A DNA stretch of 11,662 bases, taken from the NCBI GenBank assembly GCA_900547965.1, contig URJE01000053.1, positions 1 to 11,662 of the forward strand. Reading direction: 5' to 3'. A program made the position numbers and the translations under genes. Positions 6,557 to 11,662 of the stretch are shown piece by piece. The notes beneath the pieces were generated by a model, which saw nothing but the letters and a program-made list of their open reading frames with translations, made no database searches and was not told the origin of the DNA. The DNA comes from an uncultured Eggerthella sp. (lineage in GTDB: Bacteria > Actinomycetota > Coriobacteriia > Coriobacteriales > Eggerthellaceae). Each line of letters begins with the position of its first letter. Position 1 is the first letter of the stretch.

Positions 6557-8695
6557 GAGCTCAACTTCATCTTCGAGAGCAACAAGCTCCACTTTGCCGC
6601 CCAAACGGCGCTCCATCGCCGCAGCAATAAGGTGATCGGCAATGGCGGGGTTCTTGCCCAAAAGCGGCCCATGAAGATAGGTTCCGATGCAGTTGCGGTA
6701 CAGGGCGCCGTCGCAGCCCGAGTCGTCGTCGTTGCCGTGACCCACATTGGAAACCACTTTGCCAAACGGCTTCAAGGAGGCACCGATCTTCGTGCGACCA
6801 GCGTGATTCTCATACCCCACTACCGGTTGCGGGGAAAGTTCGGACTCCAACGCGATGTTTTCGATAAGGCGATCGAAGCCGACCCCTGCGCGGACCGTTT
6901 TCAGGTCGAGGATGGAAAGGCCCTCCACCGATTCATCGCCCATAAGCCAATTGCTGCCCAAAATCTGGTAGCCGCCGCAGATAGCCAAGAGCGCTCCGTC
7001 GTTTTCCACGTATTCGCGCAGATCTTCGCGCATGCCCAGCAGAACCTCGGATGCCAGCTTCTGCTCACGGTCGGGGCCACCACCCAAGAACACGATGTCG
7101 GCAGTGGAAAGATCAACCGATTCCCCGTAGTGGACTGATTCCACCTGCGCAGGGATGCCGCGCCATGCGCAACGCTGGGCAAGCACGCGTACGTTGCCGC
7201 CATCGCCATACAAATTAAGCAGATCAGGGAACAGGTGCACGATACGCAGCGGCTGCTGCTCGAACACGCCAGCTTCGGTCTGATGTGCATAGGCACCCGA
7301 AACCCACTTCTTGCTGCACTCCGGCTTGGCATCACCCGATGTTGGGTTGGCGGGCGCCGCCTTATCGGCGCGTGCCATCAAGGCAGAACGCACTGCAGGG
7401 AGCGAGGTGTAGTTGGCAATAGCGTAGAGATTCCATTCGGAAGGCAGCTTCAGCGCAGCATCCACCACTTCGTTGACGCTATCGACCGTCTTGGCATCGA
7501 TGCCCGCATACTTCAAGCGCAACTGCAGATCGTTCTTGCGGATGCCGCCGGCGAACACCATAACGTCTTCCTGGCTGGCCAGCTCTTCGAAGTCGCAGTC
7601 CCAAATCCAGGAAATATCGCGGCCGTCAGCTTCGTTGTCGTTGATGAAGAATGCCGCAACCTTCTTGCCCGGCGCCTGCGTAATGAGTTTCATGTTTTGG
7701 TTGAAGCCCGTCGGGTTCTTCGCCAGGTTCAAAAGGACAGGGCGCCCCTCGATGGTAAGCGACTGCAAGCGTCCGTTCTGGGGGTCGAACAGATCGACCG
7801 CCTTCTGGAACACCGCGTCGGAAACACCAGCACAATGGGAGGCCAGCCAAGCGGCCATAACGTTGTATACCATGTACGACCCCGCGCGCTGAGCGTGAAG
7901 ATCGACGCTTTTGCCCGTTGCCGTTTCTTCTACCGAAAACGTGATTTCATCTCCGAACACCACGCTCTTGGCGGCGAAATCCAAATCGGGGCGGCTGAAT
8001 CCGCAGTTCGGGCACGAATACGTACCGAGCTGACCGTACTGACGGTAGCCGTAGGTGAACATAGCCGAACAGCGCTGGCACATTTGAGCGTCTGCCACGA
8101 CGTTTTGACGCTGATGCATGTCTTCGCCCACGCCAAACGCAACAGACTTGTTGGGCACGCGCTGCGCGATGATGGCGCACAGCGGATCGTCAGCGTTGTA
8201 AAGCAGGGTGGTGTTGGGCGACTGCTCCAGGGCGGTAGCGATGGCGTCTTGTACGCGATCGATTTCGCCGCAACGATCGAGCTGATCGCGGAAGAGGTTC
8301 AGCAGCAAAACGTAATCTGCCTGCACCTGCGGCAGAGTGTGGGCCAGCCACAGCTCGTCCGATTCGAACACGCCCCATTCCACCGTGCCCTTGGTTTGCA
8401 GCAACGTAGTGGCCACGCCATAGGCAAGGTTGGCTCCCGTGCGATTGCACGCAATACTCTTACCCTGGCGCTCCAGCGCATCGGCAATCATATTAGTAAT
8501 GGTGGTTTTGCCGTTGGTGCCCACCACAACAATGGAGCCTTCGGTGATTTTGTCCATAGACTCGGCGATAATGCGCGGATCGATTTTCAGGGCAATCTTA
8601 CCAGGCATATTAGCGGCAGGCCGATGCGCCAGGTGACGCAAACCCCACGTGCTCAGAGAGCTTGCCATATTTCCCATTGCCTTGCGAACGCCCAT
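6509..8695 (-). CDS. murT-gatD: MurT-GatD fusion: lipid II D-glutamate amidotransferase
   Basis: MurT and GatD normally form a two-subunit enzyme that amidates the alpha-carboxyl of D-Glu in lipid II, using ammonia from glutamine. Here both are in one 728-residue chain. The MurT part (about 1-445) has the P-loop GTNGKTT (59-65), a Cys4 zinc ribbon inserted in the Mur-ligase core (C206, C209, C228, C231) and the DNEADGRDISWIWD segment (353-366) that carries the MurT acidic residue of the shared active site. A 35-residue linker follows. The GatD part (about 482-728) has DLLNLYGDGGN (491-501), the nucleophile in AICGGYQILG (C573) and the partner His in GTYLHGP (H675). All key residues appear intact. 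The start ATG at 8695 follows GGAAGGGATGTC, a good ribosome site. Known MurT-GatD operons have this gene order, so loss of one stop would produce the fusion. It is probably essential and cytoplasmic. Confidence 0.95.
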   Translation of the reverse strand: MGVRKAMGNMASSLSTWGLRHLAHRPAANMPGKIALKIDPRIIAESMDKITEGSIVVVGTNGKTTITNMIADALERQGKSIACNRTGANLAYGVATTLLQTKGTVEWGVFESDELWLAHTLPQVQADYVLLLNLFRDQLDRCGEIDRVQDAIATALEQSPNTTLLYNADDPLCAIIAQRVPNKSVAFGVGEDMHQRQNVVADAQMCQRCSAMFTYGYRQYGQLGTYSCPNCGFSRPDLDFAAKSVVFGDEITFSVEETATGKSVDLHAQRAGSYMVYNVMAAWLASHCAGVSDAVFQKAVDLFDPQNGRLQSLTIEGRPVLLNLAKNPTGFNQNMKLITQAPGKKVAAFFINDNEADGRDISWIWDCDFEELASQEDVMVFAGGIRKNDLQLRLKYAGIDAKTVDSVNEVVDAALKLPSEWNLYAIANYTSLPAVRSALMARADKAAPANPTSGDAKPECSKKWVSGAYAHQTEAGVFEQQPLRIVHLFPDLLNLYGDGGNVRVLAQRCAWRGIPAQVESVHYGESVDLSTADIVFLGGGPDREQKLASEVLLGMREDLREYVENDGALLAICGGYQILGSNWLMGDESVEGLSILDLKTVRAGVGFDRLIENIALESELSPQPVVGYENHAGRTKIGASLKPFGKVVSNVGHGNDDDSGCDGALYRNCIGTYLHGPLLGKNPAIADHLIAAAMERRLGGKVELVALEDEVELAANAYMAKRLDVPGA

Positions 8696-8722
8696 GACAT
8701 CCCTTCCACAACATTTGCCGGC

Positions 8723-8733
8723 CTTATATAAAG
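8723..8733 (-). promoter_or_regulatory. -10 promoter candidate for murT-gatD
   Basis: The minus strand reads CTTTATATAAG. TATATA or the overlapping TATAAG would act as a -10 and place a start about 20 bases before the ATG at 8695. The matching -35 position is poor (GAAACA). By-eye prediction. Confidence 0.35.
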
Positions 8734-8739
8734 GTCAGA

Positions 8740-9010
8740 GCGCTTTTTGTTTCAGCACATGATACGGCACAGCTCCGCAGAACGTGAAGCGGGCTCATGG
8801 TTGCCCACCGAAACAGCGCAGACTTCAAAGCCGTTCCCAGCAATTAAGCTCCGAGAGGGCGAAATCCCCACTCATCGCACAGACGCACGGGCGAACAGAC
8901 GCATAGAAAGTGTTGCGCGCCGAAGCCCACACGCAAGCTAAGGATTCAAGCCCATTCCCCCGCGCAGGTAGCGCTGCGCGCCGCTTCGGCCTTCTCCTGC
9001 GGCGCCTGGC
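8740..9010. other. Gene-free stretch upstream of murT-gatD
   Basis: No convincing gene on either strand: the short open frames lack ribosome sites and recognisable protein features. A small stem GCGCAG-gtagcg-CTGCGC lies at 8962-8979 within a GC-rich patch leading into the repeat array. Otherwise nothing specific is seen. Confidence 0.5.
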
Positions 9011-9334
9011 CGTGGCAACATATCGACGCTATGTATTCCCGAGCGGCAGGTCGTGGCAATATTTCGCCGGTGTGCGTTCCCGGGCCGTCAACCGTGGCGG
9101 CTTTTTCGCTTCATGCGTTCCCGAAGGGGCCTCGGACGGCTAAAACGCCGGTTCGTGGCAAGATATGCGCGCCATGTATCCGAAATGAGCTGGTTTTGGC
9201 AAGATTCGCGCGCCATGCGTCCGAAAAGCCCTGCAAACAGCCGTCTGGGAATACATCGCGCAAAGATCTTGCCGCGAAGGGCCCCTTTTCCCGTCCGGAC
9301 CCCTCGAATCATGCACGGCGCGCAAATCTTGCCA
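9011..9334. repeat. Phased array of a degenerate intergenic element in both orientations
   Basis: Five direct copies start with TGGC at 9013, 9054, 9095, 9156 and 9197, at spacings of 41, 41, 61 and 41 bases. Their shared form is roughly TGGCAAGATWTGCGCGCC followed by ATGYRTYCC and often CGAA. Two copies lie in the opposite orientation, with the core at about 9248-9273 and 9310-9334; their GCC marks are 60 bases apart. Copies 4 to 7 are the best conserved; copies 1 to 3 are more diverged. Copy 5 and the first inverted copy can pair into a long stem. A possible remnant, TTTTGGCAAAAACCGAA, is at 9385-9401. No open frame here looks like a real protein. Confidence 0.7.
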
Positions 9335-9398
9335 TCGTTCGGCACATGAGCGAGAAGGAGCCGGGCAAAGCCTAAATGCCGACGTTTTGGCAAAAACC

Positions 9399-9455
9399 GA
9401 ACTCTAGAGACAAAAATAAGCTCTAAAGAAGAAACCAAGCCCTAAGGTACTCACC
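9399..9455 (+). repeat. Three degenerate 19-bp tandem units
   Basis: Units start at 9399, 9418 and 9437 with GAACTCTAGAG, AAGCTCTAAAG and AAGCCCTAAGG, so the CTCTA-like core recurs every 19 bases. Near two helical turns per unit, this could be a cluster of protein-binding sites. Matches are short. Confidence 0.4.
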
Positions 9456-9489
9456 AGTTTTAATTGCATGAAAATCTGATGGCTAAAAA

Positions 9490-9508
9490 TCTATTTTTGT
9501 CCAATAGA
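9490..9508. promoter_or_regulatory. Operator-like inverted repeat TCTATT-N7-AATAGA
   Basis: A 6-base inverted repeat with a 7-base centre in an AT-rich stretch upstream of the acyl-CoA ligase gene. The size is typical of a dimeric regulator site, but no regulator is encoded nearby and the arms are short. Confidence 0.3.
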
Positions 9509-9543
9509 AATATCTAAAAACAATAACACCAGACCCGCCATTC

Positions 9544-9614
9544 GCACTTTATCGATGGTTTATGCCACAAAACATCAGTTTCGTGTTCCACAAAGTGCAA
9601 TATGCAACAAAACA
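9544..9614 (+). promoter_or_regulatory. Paired direct repeats spaced 40 bp, upstream of the acyl-CoA ligase
   Basis: TATGCCACAAAACA (9561-9574) and TATGCAACAAAACA (9601-9614) differ at one base and are exactly 40 bases apart, with a related TTCCACAAAGTG between them at 9587-9598. GCACTTT (9544-9550) and AAAGTGC (9592-9598) also form a 7-base inverted pair. Spacing by four helical turns suggests two sites for one regulator. Confidence 0.4.
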
Positions 9615-9674
9615 GACCTCAAAGCCCCATTTCAGCCGCCCAGGCACAGAACCCAACCCCCTGAAGATTAGCGG

Positions 9675-9680
9675 TATACT
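9675..9680 (+). promoter_or_regulatory. -10 element of the acyl-CoA ligase promoter
   Basis: TATACT matches the -10 consensus at 5 of 6 bases. The -35 position (about 9652-9657, CCCAAC) is unlike TTGACA, so the promoter may need an activator bound at the repeats upstream. A start near 9687 would give a leader of about 135 bases. Confidence 0.4.
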
Positions 9681-9693
9681 TTGGTTTAAGCGC

Positions 9694-9807
9694 GCCAACA
9701 CACGTAAGCCAACACACGTAAACAGGAATTTACGATGGGTTACGCGCGCGCTTGCAGGGGGAGGTTCGTTCCGAGGAACCAGGCAGCCACAAATCCGTGG
9801 GTCTGCC
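9694..9807 (+). promoter_or_regulatory. Structured 5' leader of the acyl-CoA ligase
   Basis: The leader contains a perfect 14-base tandem repeat GCCAACACACGTAA (9694-9707 and 9708-9721). Three stems follow: CGTAAA/TTTACG (9717-9734), GGTTC/GAACC (9763-9780) and GGCAGCCAC pairing with GTGGGTCTGCC through a 2-base bulge (9782-9807). The last stem ends 17 bases before the chosen ATG and could affect access to the ribosome site. It matches no riboswitch class that I recognise. Confidence 0.35.
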
Positions 9808-9824
9808 TCATGAAGCGAGGAATC

Positions 9825-11462
9825 ATGATTACGGACTTGAAGGTCAACGAAAAGAACAAGAAAGAGTATTACGAGAAGGGGTACTGGACTGAACGTACCT
9901 TAAACGACATCTGGAATACCCAGGTTGCCGCTTTCCCTAATCGCGAATACGTAAGCGACAATCTAGGCGTGCGCTACACCTACGCTGAAATCGACGACAA
10001 AGCATCGCGTCTGGCAGCCTGGCTCCACGAAGTTGGCGTGAAAAACGGTGACGTGGTTTCTTACCAGATGCCACCTTGGTCAGAATTCTGCATCCTTTAC
10101 GTTGCCTGCTTGAAAGTTGGCGCGGTAAGCCATCCGCTTCCCGTCACCTTTAACGACGAAGATTTGATTTACTCCATGAATCTGGTGGAAAGCAAGGCAT
10201 TCATGTGCCCCACATTCCATCACAAGACCAACTTCGAAGACCAGATTCTTTCCGCGGTCGATCGCATTCCCACGCTTTCGCCAGACGCTATTTGCGTTCA
10301 CGATAAAACAGTTGAATCGCACGGCACCATCACGTTGAAGCAGATCTGCGAAACGTACGAGCCCTACCGCGAAAACCCTGGCAGCAAATCAGACGATGTG
10401 GTCTTGATCCTTTCTACCTCCGGCACCACCGGTCGTCCGAAAGCTGTTCTGATCTCCCACAACGCACTCATTTTCTCTGAAACCACGTTTGGCCGCGGCC
10501 TGCACCTTACGCAGGACGACGTCATGTTCATGCCTGCACCGCTGAACCACGCCACCGGTTTCAACCACGGCCTTATCACGCCGCTGCTTCTGGGCGGTCG
10601 CGTTGTTCTGCAGCAGGAATTCCGCGCTCGCGAAGCAATCGAAATCATGAACAAGGAAGGCGTAACCTGGTCGATGGGCGCCACCCCATTCATCTTCGAC
10701 TTGCTTAACTGCGCCGAAGAAAACGACTTGAAGTTCGAAACGATGAAGCTCTACATCTGCGGCGGCGCTCCTGTACCGGGCACCATGGTACAGCGCGCTC
10801 ACGAGCACGGCCTGAAACTGTGCGAATGCTACGGCTCTACCGAAAGCTGCCCCCACCTGGCAGTTCCCCCCGAGCATTGCCTGGAATGGAACGGCAACTG
10901 GTCGGGCGTCGCCTTTGAAGGCATCGAAGTTAAGGTTGTCGACGAACACGGCAACGAAGTGCCTCACGGCACCCAAGGCGAAGAGATCTCCCGCGGACCT
11001 CATATGTTCAGCGGCTATCTGAAAAACCCCGAGGCAACCGCAAAAGACCTGAATGACGATGGCTGGTTCTTCTCGGGCGACCTGTGCATTCAGGACGAAG
11101 AAGGCCGCGTAAAGATCAACGGCCGTAAGAAAGAAATCCTCATTCGCGGCGGCATCAACATCTCCGCAAACGAAGTGGACAACAACCTGGACGGCTGCCC
11201 TGGCGTTGGCTCCCATGCCACCATCGGCCTGCCCGACGATCGTCTGGGTGAGCGCATCTGCACCTTCATTGTGCAAACCGGCGACGTTACGCCCACGCTC
11301 GATTCCATCGCAGAGTACCTTGATTCCATCGGTGTAGCCAAGCGCCTGCGCCCCGAGCACATCGAGTTCATCGACGCCATCCCCATGACGGAATCCGGCA
11401 AGGTCAAGCGCCACCAACTGGCCGACGAGCTTGATCGTCGCCTGAAGGAGCGCGCCGAATAA
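9825..11462 (+). CDS. AMP-forming acyl-CoA ligase, FadK-like
   Basis: This cytosolic enzyme activates a carboxylic acid with ATP to an acyl-adenylate, then forms the CoA thioester. The 545-residue product has the family motifs in order: STSGTTGRPK (197-206), PLNHATGFNHG (239-249), YICGGAPVP (310-318), YGSTE (336-340), FSGDL (416-420), GRKKEILIRGG (433-443) and the C-terminal SGK with catalytic Lys 526. From memory the best resemblance is to E. coli FadK (short/medium-chain, anaerobic), also to cyclohexanecarboxylate and CaiC-type ligases. The true substrate cannot be read from sequence. The ATG at 9825 is preferred because GCGAGG lies just upstream and the family-like N-terminus (KKEYYEKGYWTERTL) follows. 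The frame is open to an ATG at 9735, which also has AGGAA upstream and would add 30 atypical residues. The gene stands alone, with its own promoter region and terminator. Confidence 0.92.
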   Translation: MITDLKVNEKNKKEYYEKGYWTERTLNDIWNTQVAAFPNREYVSDNLGVRYTYAEIDDKASRLAAWLHEVGVKNGDVVSYQMPPWSEFCILYVACLKVGAVSHPLPVTFNDEDLIYSMNLVESKAFMCPTFHHKTNFEDQILSAVDRIPTLSPDAICVHDKTVESHGTITLKQICETYEPYRENPGSKSDDVVLILSTSGTTGRPKAVLISHNALIFSETTFGRGLHLTQDDVMFMPAPLNHATGFNHGLITPLLLGGRVVLQQEFRAREAIEIMNKEGVTWSMGATPFIFDLLNCAEENDLKFETMKLYICGGAPVPGTMVQRAHEHGLKLCECYGSTESCPHLAVPPEHCLEWNGNWSGVAFEGIEVKVVDEHGNEVPHGTQGEEISRGPHMFSGYLKNPEATAKDLNDDGWFFSGDLCIQDEEGRVKINGRKKEILIRGGINISANEVDNNLDGCPGVGSHATIGLPDDRLGERICTFIVQTGDVTPTLDSIAEYLDSIGVAKRLRPEHIEFIDAIPMTESGKVKRHQLADELDRRLKERAE

Positions 11463-11486
11463 TCTGCGCCCAATTCGCTAACCACC

Positions 11487-11519
11487 AAAGCGACCAGCAC
11501 TCAGCTGGTCGCTTTTTTG
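11487..11519 (+). terminator. Rho-independent terminator of the acyl-CoA ligase gene
   Basis: AAAGCGACCAGC (11487-11498), loop ACTCA and GCTGGTCGCTTT (11504-11515) form a perfect 12-base-pair stem. The T run at 11513-11518 overlaps the stem end. It starts 24 bases after the stop codon. A classical intrinsic terminator. Confidence 0.93.
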
Positions 11520-11557
11520 TGCGCTACGTCGCAAGAAGTCACTACCAACCGAAAGAG

Positions 11558-11662
11558 CGCAGGGCGGGCGGTCACGGGACAGGCCGCGGCGCGGGTGTGC
11601 GCTGGGTCGGGGCAGGCCGTCGGCCGCGGGCGTGCGCTGTCGCGGGACGGGACGGCGGCTGC
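11558..11662. repeat. Very GC-rich repetitive segment at the window edge
   Basis: Base composition rises to more than 80% G+C, with strong G richness on plus. CAGGCCG recurs at 11580 and 11613, and GCGGGTGTGCGCTG (11591-11604) recurs as GCGGGCGTGCGCTG (11626-11639), 35 bases apart. The segment continues beyond the window, so its full extent and any coding role are unknown. Confidence 0.5.

Noticed and set aside
7235..8731. 498-codon open frame on plus opposite murT-gatD, and a 342-codon one on minus at 10389-11417 opposite the acyl-CoA ligase
   Set aside because: Both lie fully antisense to genes with complete, recognised motifs, lack ribosome sites and have no protein-like features. They are open because of the codon bias of the real genes.
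9011..9334. CRISPR array
   Set aside because: The repeats are degenerate, spacing is uneven (41, 61, 60), two copies are inverted, the intervals are not uniform spacers and no cas gene is present.
9031..9438. Open frames of 98-116 codons in the repeat region on both strands
   Set aside because: They overlap each other across the repeats, have no ribosome sites and no recognisable composition or motifs; probably by-products of GC-rich repeats.

Overview
The window is ordinary bacterial chromosome at roughly 55% GC. It looks like a Gram-positive actinobacterium of the Coriobacteriia/Eggerthellaceae type. The support is an LPXTG surface protein, a LytR-CpsA-Psr (LCP) wall-polymer transferase, the MurT/GatD peptidoglycan-amidating enzyme, a flavin transferase of the ApbE family and an anaerobe-type acyl-CoA ligase. 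The taxonomic placement is inferred from gene content and protein style, not from a marker gene. No tRNA, rRNA, IS element, phage gene or CRISPR array was found.

Layout, left to right. (1) 1-210 minus: the start of an M18-family aminopeptidase that runs off the window. (2) A terminator at 328-363, then 397-3078 minus: an 893-residue secreted, sortase-anchored surface protein with beta-helix and Ig-like regions. (3) A divergent control region at 3079-3247, then 3248-4366 plus: a FAD:protein FMN transferase (ApbE) with no visible export signal. Just after it lies an out-of-frame echo of its own 3' end. (4) 4522-6192 minus: an LCP transferase with a LytR_C domain. (5) 6193-6508: non-coding, with three units spaced exactly 61 bp apart; the last repeats the 3' end of the next gene, including its stop codon. 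(6) 6509-8695 minus: MurT and GatD joined in one 728-residue polypeptide. (7) 8696-9824: about 1.1 kb without a convincing gene. It holds an unusual phased array of a degenerate element in both orientations, a 19-bp triplet repeat, operator-like repeats and a hairpin-rich leader. (8) 9825-11462 plus: a FadK-like acyl-CoA ligase closed by a textbook terminator. (9) From about 11560 to the window end: very GC-rich repetitive DNA.

Three of the genes share a cell-envelope theme. MurT-GatD amidates the lipid II stem peptide, the LCP enzyme attaches glycopolymers to peptidoglycan, and the LPXTG protein is covalently attached to the same wall. ApbE (flavinylation of redox proteins) and the acyl-CoA ligase belong to energy and carbon metabolism. 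The genes are separately transcribed, so they form no clear operon. The observations most worth follow-up are the MurT-GatD fusion, the intergenic array at about 9013-9334, the echoed gene 3' ends after murT-gatD and apbE, and the atypical ApbE. I saw no complete, clearly new biochemical system.
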